Shown here piece after piece: positions 1 through 26,923 of a DNA stretch of 64,000 bases (its first letter is position 1; every line of letters begins with the position of its first letter). The notes beneath the pieces are model-generated. The model was not told where the DNA came from and did not search any database. It saw nothing but the letters and a program-made list of their open reading frames with translations. Source of the stretch: Magnolia sinica (taxonomy: Eukaryota; Streptophyta; Magnoliopsida; Magnoliales; Magnoliaceae); NCBI RefSeq assembly GCF_029962835.1, contig NC_080584.1, positions 77,900,862-77,964,861 of the forward strand, given 5' to 3'. Position numbers and translations under genes: made by a program.

Positions 1-470
1 AAGGATGCCGTCAAGCATCGCCCGTGCTTCCGCAGACGTGTTCATTGGAATCCCATAATATCTATGAAAAGTAAAAATGAGATGACCCTGAGAGTCCCTA
101 TAAACCCCCCAACCGCCACTCTCACTTGGGTTCCCTCGAGAGGAGCCATCGACGTTCAATTTAACCCAACCGAGGTGTGGTCTTCGCCAAATAACTAGCA
201 GAGGCTGGGCAGACGATTCAGTAGGGATGGGACCGTGCACATGGGAGCCTGAACCAGAAGGCACAAAAATGGAAGAAGAGACACTAGCTGGCAGAGGGCT
301 ACCCAGTTCCTGTAACCACAATGAGACACAAGCGATAATCCTACGAGCAGACGTTCTTATGCCTTCATAGTGGGATGCGTTCCGACTTAGCCATAGCTCC
401 CAACAAATAAGAGCAAGAGTCAAACTAAGAAGAATCTTCAGATAAGGCGAGAAAGAGGCCCTTGAGGCCT
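1..470 (-). mobile_element. LINE 3' part, RNase H domain (remnant, runs off the left edge)
   Basis: Read on the minus strand the stretch is open in one frame from about 450 to the left edge. It encodes the end of a plant L1-type LINE ORF2. A linker with ICWELWLSRN is followed by an RNase H-like domain containing WVKLNVDGSSRGN (first catalytic Asp) and TSAEARAMLDG (catalytic Glu). It has no start or stop inside the window and so does not register as a closed reading frame. The 5' side, near position 470-540, is cut off and abuts copia sequence, as expected for 5'-truncated LINE insertion. The family assignment is firm; the exact 5' junction is not. Confidence 0.8.
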
Positions 471-539
471 AGTACGTGATGCGCTGAGGAATGGTGTGAG
501 AGGGGATGAGGGGAAATGTTGCCCATGATTTACAATTTA

Positions 540-3147
540 AATATATGCGCAAGTATCTTAGGCGCTTCAACAAGGGCCTTCATCAACTTGATCCTACCAT
601 ACCTGTTGCTTCTTTAGGATCTGATTAGGTGTTTTTATCCTATGGTCTGTAATAACTCCTATACTACTTTGTTTTCTTTCAGTTTGTGAGAATGACTTTG
701 GTTGACTTTGGTTTTTTCTGGTTTATGACATGTGGACTTTGCTTTTGCTTATATATCTCTCATATCCTACCTAATTAACTCCTTTATTACTCTCTTGTTT
801 ATTATCCCTTTCCATTTCTTATTTTCTTCCTTTGTCATATTGTAACAAAAAGGGGGAGAAATATTTCAAGTTTTGGATTGATTGCTTATGGATATGGATT
901 ATGGGGTAGTAGCATTATTTTATGGATTGTGGGGTAGTAGCATTATTTTTATGAATATATATGTGCTACTTAGGGGGAGTAAGTAAGAAGGTGTTTTGCG
1001 TGTTTTGCCTAGTCCATGATGATATGTGCTAGTTGATGATAACTAGTGCATGATTCTTTAACCAGGCTGTAACTGGTTCTCTTATATATGACTGATGCAT
1101 GATTCTTTATTGAGTATGTTGTACTTCTCTTATTTTGATTGGAGTGTGTTTTGTCACAAATTTGACAAAGGGGGAGATTGTAAGTGCTATGGTTTCCTGC
1201 TCCTTTAGTTGTCAAATTTTGTGGTGCCAAAAACACAATCTGTGTCTTATGTAACATGTTGATTTATATGTTCAAGACACTGCATCACAATGCTTCAAGT
1301 TAAGAATGGTGATCTACTTCAAGAAATGCAAGGTCAAGTACTTTGTCCACTTCTGTAAGCTTTAATGTTCAGAGTTTTTAAAGCTACATAGAAAAGACGA
1401 GTGCTTTTTCAAGACCCAAGATAATGTTCAACTCAAGATCAAGTACAACTCAAGAACAACAAATCCAAGCTTTAGAGGATCTCAAGTTCAAGCTACATCA
1501 TGTAAAGATCTCAAGCTTCATAATCTTCAAAGGTCAACCATCATTTGATGAAATGAAGATTCAATGTCCATACTTCACGTTTAAGGTATGAATGACCTTA
1601 GATTGACCTTAGGTTAGGTCGTTTTGTATACATAATTCAAATTGAATCTTTTTATAAGTGTTTGGACTATTCTAAGACTAGTCCTTGACCTTGTTTGACT
1701 AGTCCTAAAATTGCCTCGACCAGTCCAAGAAATTTCAAGACCAGTCCTAAGTTTGTTGCAAATTTTTAAAATTTTTTGGTTGAGCTACGACCAGTCTTGG
1801 ACTCTATTCGACCGGTCGTGTGAACAGTGCACGACTCGTCATATGACCAGTCCAGGATCTATGACTTAAACTACAGTGAACAAACCTTGTGCCTCACGAC
1901 CAGTCGTAGGATGGTCATGACCAGTCATTGAGGTGTCACGACCGATCGTTGCGGTGTCACGACCGGTCGTGGACAAAGTACGACCAGTTGTGAAACGGTT
2001 TTATCCGATTGCGCTCAAAATTTTAAAATGCAGTTCGTCCTACGACCAGTCGTAGTGTCCACAGGACCAGTCGTAAATGCGATTTCTACAACTATAAATA
2101 GAACACGAATTTCAAAGTTTAATAATTCAATTCAAGTAAAATCAAAGCATCACTCTGAGAGATAAGTTAGCATTGTGCATATTTAATATTATCTTTTGTT
2201 AGCCTTTCTTATTTGATTTTGTTTCTGTATTCCAATCTAATTTGAAAGAGGAATTGAGATATTCCGCTTCTTGGAATCAAAATCAAATAGAGATAGCCCA
2301 ACTTGATTTAATTTAAAATCAATTAGAACTTAGAACCATTTCAAAGTGAGTATTGGACATTGAACTTCTATATTCGAACTTCTACTCCGATTGGTTCTTC
2401 CAGGCTGCTACAAAAGGAGAAATCCATGTATTTTACATTATTATAAATTTCCTTCTTTTGGTTTTATTTGAGATTAAGTCAGAAAAATCTCAATTTGTTG
2501 GTTATCTGAGGAGAGCCAGAAAACTTAGAAAGTGGGGTTTTTGAATTGTGTAAGCCCATTTGAAAGACACAATTGTGAAGGTTTTGGGTGAACCTGAGAG
2601 AAACCTATTTTTCATAGTGAACGCTAATATCCCCTGTATGAGGATATTAGGAGTGGAGTAGCAAGCTGTGTGGCTATTGTTTAGCAGTTGGTGAACACAC
2701 AAGCGAACCACTATAATTCTTTGTGTCTTGTGATTTAAATGTTTGTTTAATTTCTATTTCTTTTATCATTCAAATTTGTGGGATGTATGTGTGGATGTAA
2801 ATGTTGTAATATTTACATTTCAAACATTGTGGGGAATGTTGTAATAATTTAGAATTTATTTCTTGCTATTTCCTTTATTTCCTTTCAGTTCGAGTTTTTG
2901 ATATTCAAATTGTTCTAGTAAGGTTGTCCTACCATAAACCCTTGGTTTTTATAATGCAAGGTTGTCGTCAGAATAACATTGGTATCAATCTCTCTATTTG
3001 AGGTTGATTTACATTTCTGTTTTGTGATTTGTTTAAAGTGTTATCTTTCCTTAATTCATTTAGATTTCGTTGTTAAAGTTTTAATTTAGCATAGTCCTAT
3101 TCACCCCCCCCCCCCCCTCTAGGACATATAGCTAGGCCTTTTCAACA
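540..3147 (+). mobile_element. Ty1/copia 3' end with long LTR (SIRE/Maximus-like)
   Basis: An AT-rich 3' non-coding internal region carries three GGGGGAG purine tracts (near 851, 972 and 1170). The last is a good polypurine primer, directly followed by TGTAAGTGC. I take the LTR as 1179 to about 3147, ending at ...TTCAACA after a long C tract (about 3104-3117), a terminus layout common in plant copia LTRs. It holds a TATA-like box (CTATAAATAG, about 2093) and many GACCAGTC/GACCGGTC palindromes between about 1790 and 2065. No copia protein domains remain on the left, so this is a 3' fragment. The LTR right end is inferred from the TG...CA rule. A TGGTATCAA site at about 2985 gives an alternative, shorter LTR. 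Confidence 0.6.
902..951 (+). repeat. Tandem duplication of about 26 bp
   Basis: The phrase 'atggattgtggggtagtag' style block with 'cattatttt' is present twice back to back, just upstream of the copia polypurine tracts. It is a local slippage or duplication inside the copia 3' untranslated region. Confidence 0.6.
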
Positions 3148-3640
3148 GTGAGGTCTATCTTCCAACTCGCCCCCTCCCACTTCTCTTTTCTTTTTGGCTG
3201 CCGACTCCCGGTGTGTGTAGAGGTAATCACCATGTCCAATTCATTGAGCTTGTGCGAGGGGGTTTCTGGCAGTGACAGTGGGGCGAGTAACCTTTGAACA
3301 ATGTTGAACCCTCTGTCACCGTTGGTGATGTTGAGTGACGCCGATTTTCGGGCATCGTAGTCGTCAAGAGTACTAGCGAAATCCTCGTCAGAGAGGCCGA
3401 TTAGGGCAGGGTTCATTTTGTTCGATGAGGGGGATGTAGGTGAATCCTCTAATGAGGAAGAGACAAAGGGTCGGTCGACCCTTAAGGAGGCCGACCTAGC
3501 TCGGATTAGGTCATGATACCACATCCTAAAGTCAGTAATCCTCTGGGTACATTTGCTGGATGAACTTCATACTCGTCCTCCACGGGGATCTGTTGTCATC
3601 TTTCAGGTCGCTCTTTAATATGACCTGAGGCTCCCCTTAT
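3132..3640 (-). other. Unassigned stretch with a 130-residue open frame (3132-3524, minus)
   Basis: The minus-strand frame starts MWYHDLIRARSA and ends in the neighbouring copia LTR, so its C-terminus (after about 3148) is borrowed. The middle is Ser/Pro/Asp rich with no motif I recognise. It sits between the copia LTR and a gypsy reverse transcriptase fragment in the same orientation as the gypsy element. It may be unrelated transposon internal sequence or a chance frame. I see no reliable protein family, and no host gene is supported. Confidence 0.3.
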
Positions 3641-3649
3641 AGAGCTTGG

Positions 3650-6600
3650 TAAGACGGGTGCTTGCTCGTCTAAACTTGGCTGGGTCGAATATGAATATGA
3701 TGGTACTCGCTCCTCAGATCTAGCTTAGAGAACACCTTTGCCCCTTCTAGCATATCGAGCATGTCGTCCAACCGCGATATTGGAAATCGATATTTGATGT
3801 TAATTTTGTTGATTGCCCAACTGTCGACATGCATGCACTAGCTCCCTTTTTTGCGTTAATAATGCTGGTACGACACATGAGCTCATGCTCTCTCTCAAAA
3901 GACACAGATCAATTCCTTAACTTGCGCTTGAAGTATCTCACACTCCTTCGGACTCATCCGATAATGAGGGCGGTTGGGAAAGCTAGCCTAAGGAACAAGG
4001 TCTCTGTGATCTTGGATGACCCTAATGGGGGGCAAGCCATCGGGTAAATTTTCATATCGACATCTTTAAATTCATTTAGCAATAGTCTTAAAGTTGGGGG
4101 AGTGTTTGAAGGCTCCAATTCCTCGCCCTTCATCACTACGGCGTATACCTTGTCGGTTTCCTTAGATTCTTCCATGAAATCCTGAATGGTCAGAAGGGAA
4201 TACCCCTCTACTTTAGAAGCTTCAGAGTGGTTATCTGGTGCCAAAGGAGCAAGGATTATTTTTCGACTGTCTCTGATGAAGACGTAAACATCGTCTCATC
4301 CTCTGTGGGTCACATTATAGTCCGATTGCCATGGTCGACAGAGTAACATATGGCATGCTTCGATGTCGAATATGTCACAAAGTATTTATTCATTGTAATT
4401 TTTGCCAATTGAAAATGAGACAGTGCATTATTCAGTTTACTTGATATCATTCGCCTTTTTTTATCCAGTCAATTGAGTACGGGGAATGATGTTTTATCAT
4501 TGGTAGTTGCAACTTGTCCACCATTACTCTTGAGACGATGTTCTCACTACTACCACTGTTTATGATTACATCATAGACTTTGCCATTAACAACGCACCGC
4601 ATATGGAATATATTGTGTCGTTGTGGATGTTGTTCCTTTCATGGGGTGTATAGTAATCGCTTCACAACTAGAGATTCACTAAGATCCTCGCCCATCCATT
4701 CATCGCCATCTGCTCCTTCCTTAGTAGCTTGTTCATGTTCATCAAAGCCCGGGTCTTTTTCTACAACCTCACCTTCAGTGCCTCCTTTGTTTATAGTCAA
4801 GTGGGTTGTGGGGCGTTGAGGATAGGTATTTGATAAGTGTCCCAATTGGCCGCAGTGGTAACAATTATTCAACCTTGGCCAAACGTAAGGATTTGGAATC
4901 CTACTGGAGCCCGTTGTTGTGGGTGCTACACGTCGAGTCCTAGATAAGACGCTCCCCGTATCATGGTTTGCAGTTGCAGGTAATTGAGAACGTTCTCCTA
5001 CTGGTTCTGTTAACCATGACATCACTGGATCTTGTGTAGGACCCGCCATGGGGGGTCGAGTTAAAGGATAAGACCAAGTAGGAACCCTCACAATTTACAT
5101 TTTTGCCCTTCCTACCAACTAAACCGCTTCATCCACGATCCCAAGTGGGTGCATTTGAACTCGATCTTGAATTGCCGATCGTAACCCACCTATAAATCGT
5201 GCTCGCTTCTGTGATTTAGTTTCTGACAGATCATTTTGCGTTACCAACCGCTAGAATTCTTTGGTGTAGTCGGTGACAGTTCGATTCCCATGTCAGCAAT
5301 TTCAGTATTACTGGAATAGTACCTGCTCATAATCACTAGGAAGGAATCGTGATTGAAGAAGGTGCCTCATCCGTTGCCATGATGAGATGGGCGCCTTATT
5401 CTATCGGGCACGTGAAAGTTGTAATTGCTCCCACTATGCAGAAGCACCAGATTTTAATTTGAACACTATTAATTTTCACCTTTTTATGCTCTTGCACGTC
5501 CATATAATCAAAGTATCATCCTACTTCGGCTAGCTAATCGAGGAAATTTTCTATGCGTAATAAACTGTTAAAACTAGGAAGTTCAGCCTTACCTCGATAG
5601 CCTCTTTCAGCACGATCTAGATGATTCCTTCCATGAATTGGTCATCAAGCAAAGCCTTCATTAAGGTCCTCATTGCTAGAACTTAAATCATCTGGTATAG
5701 CCCTACGATTTACGACTGACAGTGCTCTCGAAAATTAGGTTATATGTCGTACGGCAACCACATGCTATGGAGCATCACCTAGGGCTCGGGGCAGAAGTAG
5801 CGCATCCGCTAGACAATCGAGGATTGCTTGCAGCCCTTGCATGGTCAACTGACTCTCCCAGTGAAAAGCTTTCATTCTTTCTAAAAGATAAAGAATCTCT
5901 AGATCACCGTCCACGGGATTTTGATTCATACCTTCGTTGTTTATCATTGACCCAAGGGGAATCATCGCCTTGATACCAATTGATGCAGGGATGAATATGA
6001 TGAGGACAATCACTGTCTTCCTCAAGGATAACTACTTTGAATCCTCGAAGCTTCTCTGGACTCCTCATAGAGACTTCTTGAATCCAGGAGGGAAAAAGCA
6101 AGAAAATAGAAATAAATTCTATAAAATTCATAATTTGATTGATGAATGAAGTAAACGAGTTCACAACCCTTTAAATATGGATACTAAGCCATGGGAGAAG
6201 TTTCTGAATCAAACTCTAACTAAAACTCCTAGAATTCGCAACTTAACTATAAATAGTAAACTTTTACTATTTATAGATGGTCGTGATGTCTACCAGTGTG
6301 CAAGGTTTTTTGCCAAAAATAGTAAGTTTCCTATTAGTCTGAACCATGACGTTCTCCTAATTATTCTAAGCACTTTTCATGTTGGGTGCAACTCCTAAAA
6401 CCCAACGGATGAAGAGTTATATTGAACCTAAAACTTACTATAAATAGTAAAAATGAAATTAAAATAGGAATTCTACCATCGATCCGGTGGTATTTCACAA
6501 ATTTGGAATTCGTAACCCGGTGTAGCAGGGTTGAGTGGCTAAAGTAGATTGTCTTAACCCAAAATTATATATGGTACATCGAATAACTCATTCCAAATTG

Positions 6601-6705
6601 CGAGATACGCCCGATTTAAGGTTTGATGGTCTGTATCACTTCCATCGTCAACTAGGCCTTTTCTGATCCAGCTTAGCCATGAAACTGTCTGTGACCTGAT
6701 CTACA
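3650..6705 (-). mobile_element. Ty3/gypsy remnant A (LTR, gag, protease, part of RT), chromovirus-like
   Basis: The order on the minus strand is LTR, primer site, gag, protease, then the start of reverse transcriptase. The LTR is 5981-6705, TGTAGA...GCATCA on the minus strand, and is directly followed by ATTGGTATCAA, an initiator-Met type primer site. Gag runs about 5700-4640 with a degenerate zinc knuckle CYHCGQLGHLSNTY, whose last Cys is Tyr. The protease zone (about 4500-4600) reads INSGSSENIVSRVMVDKLQL. RT pieces include LLLNEFKDV near 4060-4080 and [19 protein letters not shown] near 3690-3750. Many stops and frameshifts show that it is dead. RNase H, integrase and the 3' LTR are missing, the element ending abruptly near 3650-3700. 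LTR sequence is shared with the gypsy complex at 12.2-19.2 kb. Confidence 0.85.
5981..6705 (-). repeat. Gypsy LTR copy A
   Basis: About 725 bp with TG...CA ends. The primer-binding site (reverse complement of positions 5971-5980) adjoins its 3' end. It carries the perfect inverted repeat CTATAAATAGTAAA / TTTACTATTTATAG at about 6248-6278 and further CTATAAATAGTAA copies (about 6435). It is homologous to the LTRs at 12192-12905, 15411-16078 (inverted) and 18486-19192. Confidence 0.85.
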
Positions 6706-9260
6706 TTAGTCCTCAGTTTTAGCTTTTGATAAGAAGTGGGTTGCATTGCTGGAAAAGTGCTGGTCCAACCCCTAGTTCTCGGTCCTCATTAATGGAGAAG
6801 CATGTGGCTTCTTTAAATCATCCGTGGCCTTCGTAAAGGGGACCCTCTCTCTCCTAGGCTCTTCATCCTTACAGTGGAAGTGCTGAGTAAAGGCTTAAAG
6901 AAGTTGATGGAAAGTGGCCCTTGTCAGCCATTCACAACCCACAGGAATTGCCCAACGATCTCGCATCTCCTCTTCGCCGATGACACTATAATATTTTCTA
7001 ATGGCAGCAGCAATTCACTTAGGAGGATAACAAATTTCTCAATATCTATGAAAGCATCTCAGGTTAGAAAATTAACCCCCAAAAGAGCCAGTTCATCCTC
7101 TCAGCAAGTGCTCCTTAGGCCCAAGCGAGAACGACTAAAAACATCCTAAGCTTCAACAGAGGGACTACTCCATTCACCTACATGGGAATCCCTATCTTCC
7201 AAGGGAGATCTAGGAGGGCTCATTTTTAGGCTTTGTTTGAAAAAATCCATAAAAGAATTTCTAGGTGCACGTGGAAAGGTAGGATTCTTTCTCAAGCAGG
7301 TAGACTAGCACTGATCAATCACATTCTTACGAGCATCCCCATCCACACCAATGCTGCCATTGATGTCCCGTTAGTCTCTTGGGTGATCTCCATAAGGCCT
7401 TTGCTAATTTATTCTAGGGATCAGATGAGAATATAAGGCACTGCCACTGGACCAGCTGGAAGAAAATCTCGCTCCCAAAATCCGAGGGTGGTCTTGGTCT
7501 GAAAAACCTCAAGTCTGTGATGAAAGCCCTTCGTCTTAAGATGGCCTGGAATGTCAGATGCAGGGGAGATAAAAGCTGTTGGTGCAAATTTATGAACGCG
7601 AAATATGCTTCAGATATCTAGGCCGAGGGTGATTCAAGCCTTGTCTCCTTTGCTTCCCCTCTCTGGAAACAGATCATCAAGCTGTCCCACTCTCTAGCTG
7701 ATCGTGCGCGTTAGCTAATTCGCGTGGGGAGTGTAATTTCTAGAATGTCGATTGGTCGAGGCTAGGGCCCCTTTCTAATTGAAAATTTCAGCTTCCATCA
7801 GCTCCCTATCAAGCGGCCAAGGTTCGTGACCTGATTGGGTCTAATGGCTGGATCTCGCAGTCCTCAGTGCAACACCTCCTCCCCCAAGTGGTCATTGATC
7901 GCATTTTGGAAGAAGGGATTTGCACCTCTAACTTTGATGATAGGTGCATCTAGACAGACTCCATCTCGGTCGAATTTTGTAGTAAGATGTCTTGGGATCA
8001 CATCACATCACATGACATTAAAAAGTCATGGTCAAAGTGGGTGTGGCATGCTAAACTCCCACTAAGCTTTCTATCCTGGCATGGAAGATCTTTCACAATG
8101 CAATCCCCGTTGACGCCAAAATCCAGTGCAAAGGTATTCCCATCGTATCTAAATGCAACTGTTGCTCTTCTTCGGCCACACCCCATATTGAAATGGTTAA
8201 CCACGTCTTCACTGAGGGCGAAAGGGCATCGCAAGTTTGGAGAATCTTCGGGTCCCTCTTCAGCATGCGCTTTCTTGCTCCGACAATAGCTGCTAGAAGA
8301 GCTAGCTCTTAGTGGGCCTCTGCCTTATGCGTCGGCAACAATTTTCCCCTTTTGAGTCTCATTCCGATCTTCATTTTCTGGGAGCTTTGGAAGGCTAGAA
8401 ACGCTGCCCGTTTCGATGGTCATGAGATTCGTGCATCCACCACTGGCTTAGCATGATCGGCCCCCTTCTGCCGCCGCCCAAGTCCCCTAAGATATCCTTG
8501 GATCTATATTGCACAACCTTGAGAATCTTTATTCTGCTACCAAAGCCATCTAAGGTCCAGGTGGTCAAATGGAGTAGACCCCAACAAGGTTGGATCAAAA
8601 TCAACGTTGATGGTTCGGCACGTGGCAACATAGGCCCTTCATGGGGAGGGGGTCTTGGCAGAAGTAGCTCGGGAGATTTTCTCTTCGCTTTCGCAATTGG
8701 TTACGGATTCGGTTCCAATACTCGGGCTGAGATCAGGGTGATCCTAGATGGTCTCACCCAGTGTAGGGACCTTGGTTTCACTAAAGTGGAGGTGGCTTGT
8801 GATTTTAAATCAGTGGTGTCCGCCCTCCCTTATCCTAATCTTCCCTCATGGTCCATGTGGTATTAGAAGACTAGGATCAACTCTCTTAAGAACTTTTTGG
8901 AGGTGCGCTTCGCCCATATCCCTATGAAGGCAAATGCTGTTGCGGATGGCCTGGCTCGAATGGGGAGCGATGGGCAAATGGACTACGGTTTGTTAGGTGA
9001 TCTCCACCCATCTATTCGTGGCTCTTTATTCCTTGCCAAAATTGGTCTGGGAAGCCCGCGGGTGGGCTGATTTTGTCATAGATTCCTATGCAGTTTTGTT
9101 CTCTGCTTACGATAGATGGGCCCATCCAATTCGGGCCTGCCCGAATTCCTAGGCTGTATAGCCGTTGCTGTATTCTCCTTTTGAAATGAATACATTACAA
9201 TTTTTTATTTTTTATTTTTTATTTAAAAAAAAGAAGAAGGAGAAGAAGAAGAAGGATATA
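6706..9260 (+). mobile_element. 5'-truncated LINE (L1-type): RT, zinc region, RNase H
   Basis: The plus-strand ORF2 remnant begins inside the reverse transcriptase (VLINGEACGFFKSS, 6788-6830). It continues with the catalytic box FADDTIIFSNG (6973-7005), the RT C-terminal LSQAGRLALINHILTSIPIH (about 7285-7345) and a zinc-type region near 8000-8290. It ends in an RNase H domain (WIKINVDGSARGN at about 8591-8630, then RAEIRVILDG and AHIPMKANAVADGLARMG at about 8910-8965). The 3' end is T-rich then A-rich with an AAGAAGG run (9200-9256). Several frameshifts and stops make it inactive. It starts at the outer end of gypsy LTR A, so it inserted beside or into that LTR. Confidence 0.85.
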
Positions 9261-9458
9261 ACTACTTGCAAGAGTAGACATCCAATGAGATAAAAGATTG
9301 TTCATCGGCAGGACCCAACATGCCTGCATCGAACGAACTGTGGTCAATATCTTATAACCATCCATTTTCTGCTACGTGTGTCGCCCGTCAATGGCCGGGC
9401 TAGATATGGATCGAGCCACGTTGGTGGTTGTGGAGTGATTAGCCATCTTGTTTTTGTG

Positions 9459-23919
<14,461 letters not shown>

Positions 23920-24762
23920 TTCTCCACAGAAAACTGGTGTTGTTTTCAAAGATAAGTAACTTTATGAATTAGAGAAATTTCAATTTTTAGAGAACTACAA
24001 GTTATAACACACCTAGTTGCATTGGGACAGTCTGACAGTCTAATCCATTAATCTAGACCGTTCATTTAGTCCAGCGCACATTTCATGGGCTAGCCTGCAA
24101 AAAATCACACTGATCTGATGATACAATCCATCTGGACTTTTTTCTTATAGCCATACATTTTCCTGTCCGTGGATCGGATGGTTAGAATTTCTTAACAAAA
24201 CTGATTATTTAGAACCACAAGCATCCATGACGTGCCCTAACAAATAGGTGGATGGACTTCTTGATTGGACCTATTTTCCTGCGAATAATCTTCACCGTCC
24301 ATATAAAAAGCTAATGATCAAATGGTTAAAAATTTTCAGATGGGCATGATACGAAATGAAGAGTCTGGATCAATGGATTAAGCTGTATAAATATCTCAAA
24401 GCAAATAGGAGCACTTCATTTTATGGTGCTCGCTCTAAGAGAAGTGGACCATATCTCCATCAATTAATAAAAAGTGGACTAAAACGTTCACAGATTGCCG
24501 GTCAATGTGGGATTTCTGGGAGTGTCGTGGACCTTTCGTTGATGGCCTAGACTATAATGTGCTTTTACTACAATTAAGTTTTGGAAACTAATCCACCGTA
24601 CACATCAGACGTATGCAGTCATTCCAACAGTAAAATTTTTAGGCTGAATTTTCCTTACCTACCCAAGGAAACCAGGAGGAAGGACGAAGAGAGCCGGGCA
24701 AAAGAGAAAGTGAGGAGTCCCAGCCAAAATTGGGATAGAGAAATGGGGGAGGGAAGTGGAGC

Positions 24763-25170
24763 ATGGATATGACCGTGACAAATCCACTCCGTCCATCAGT
24801 TCTGGAAGAGAAAAATAGTACAAAAAATTAAAAATTAGGCGGAACAAAAGCTTTGGTGATTCACACCAAATGAAACGGTGGGAATGGAAATGTTCACCAT
24901 TGAAACCTTCCTCGAACTGATCATGATGTTTATATGCCATCGAAACCGTTTATAGAGTTATTACTACTCAGATAAACTGCAGGTACAATTATCATCGTGA
25001 CACAAGACTTTTGTAGCCCCACAAAGATTTCAATGGTGGGCGTTCAATCCCCGCTGTTGCGCCTGGTATGACCCGCATGAGTTTTGGGTCTGCCTGATTT
25101 TTAGATTCGTGACCCACGGTGGTTTGGCAAAACTGATGAACCGAGTGGATTTGTCACGGGCATATACGTG
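24763..25170. mobile_element. MITE-like inverted-repeat element
   Basis: The end ATATGACCGTGACAAATCCACTC (here with one-base differences) has its inverse GAGTGGATTTGTCACGGGCATAT about 380 bp downstream. Inner flanks 'cgtccatcag' and 'ctgatgaac' also pair. No gene lies inside. Confidence 0.6.
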
Positions 25171-25571
25171 GGCTCCACATAGCTTCCAACAATAAGGGGC
25201 GCATGAATATATGGGGGCACAGGCATCCTGCTTCCGAAGTGGGTTGGGTGGGCTTTAAGGTCAACAATCCCGGCCTACGTTATAGGCAGGTTGAGGAGGA
25301 TAAGGGCAGCTAGCCTAGTCTACTTTTGAGGCGGTTCGAGGAAGTTTGAGGTCCATTTCAGACTTGGGTCCTTACTCGTCCACTTCAGACATAGCTGGGG
25401 CGAAGGAGTTTTTCCATACAATGTCTACTTCATAATTCGATCTCTCAAAAGCTTATCTAATTGGTTTTCTCAGTAGGCATTCATGTATCCACTTAATAGA
25501 TTGGTTTCTGAAAGTGTAACCAAACACAAACCTGGAAAGTCTTTTTGGCTAAAAACGGCATTTTAGGTGTC

Positions 25572-25574
<3 letters not shown>

Positions 25575-25633
<59 letters not shown>
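25575..25633. repeat. (TA)n microsatellite
   Basis: About 59 bp of uninterrupted TA. Similar runs lie at 33379-33413, 37808-37874 and 46467-46491. Confidence 0.95.
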
Positions 25634-25635
<2 letters not shown>

Positions 25636-26923
25636 GCTGTGTGGGCCCCACTGTGATGTGGGTCGAACATCTATCCCATCAGCCAGATGCACCATTTCAC
25701 GTTAGGCCACGTGATTAAAAATCAAGTGAATCCATGACTTGTGGGGCTCACCAAATACAACAGTTGAGACGGGTTACCTTCCCGTAAAAACATTCATAAT
25801 TATTTATTGGGCCCACTAAATTATGGTTCATAAATTCAGACCATGCATTGTGTTGTCTCAATTATATGAGGGGCCAGACCAACCAACTTTTATCCTTAGT
25901 GAAAACTCTTGTGAGCCCCATCGAGTTCTTTTATATGTTTTAGGAATGTTCCCACGAGATTTTAAATGATATGGACCACTTAAATTCAGTGTAGGGCTTA
26001 TTTTTGGGATACCCCGTGACCTAAAGGAAACCCATCAACTGCACATTGTTGATGTTCGACACACGTGATGGCTCGACCTAATGGTACCATTTAGTACCAT
26101 TTCCCATATGTATAAAGTTTACCTCTTTTCTGTTCTTCCATCGTACTACAAAAAAATGTGACTTAAAAGTTTTCAAAAGAAAATAAATAGAAATAAATTT
26201 CTTGGCTCTAGTTGTGCTCCTGATTACACAGACGGCATAGGTAATTAGCAAGGAGAGATTAGTCTCTGAACGGCAGATGTCCTTCACCGCCTCAGCATAT
26301 TCAAGTAAAATTTCTAGAAAAAATATATTGTTTAATCAATAGTAAATTTGAAAATAAAGAAGATAAGCCAAAAAAAAAAAATTTATTATTAAAACAAATG
26401 AGGAAATTTCCTCTTCGCTGGAAATGTTGATTCCCATAGAATACCGTTTCTTATATATACTTTTCCACCACTCTAGAACAGGCTTTCATTAATCGTTCCA
26501 TTGTAAGTTTTTTCCTTGACTTGACTTACATGACTATAATATGCGTTTGTCACAGCGAGACGTGGCTTACAAAAATCTCCGTACAAGACTAAAAATCTTT
26601 GCCACATTGTACTCTGACCATAGGTTGGATGATGTGTACCAATGATAATTTTCCTTTCAGATGGACCATTTGCTGGCTTCCTATTTGATAGTTTTCTCAA
26701 TCACCGTGATTGGGCAACCCTCTATCCACTTTTGATCTCCAGATCAGAGGTCATTGATGCATTTCACGTGCACTGTCCGCCAATTGCCTAAATCCCGTGA
26801 GTTACAGCAAACGCACATTTTGCATTAGCCAAGAGCTAAAAGCTTTGCTAGACCCACACGCGTGTACGAAGCAGCTCATGCACACACCACATTCACGCCA
26901 GCATGATACATTTGAAGCAGAAC

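Noticed and set aside
24356-24772. Two 63-64 residue plus-strand frames in the SRLK1-SRLK2 spacer
   Set aside because: Short, no motif, no splice or promoter context, and partly inside a MITE-like element.
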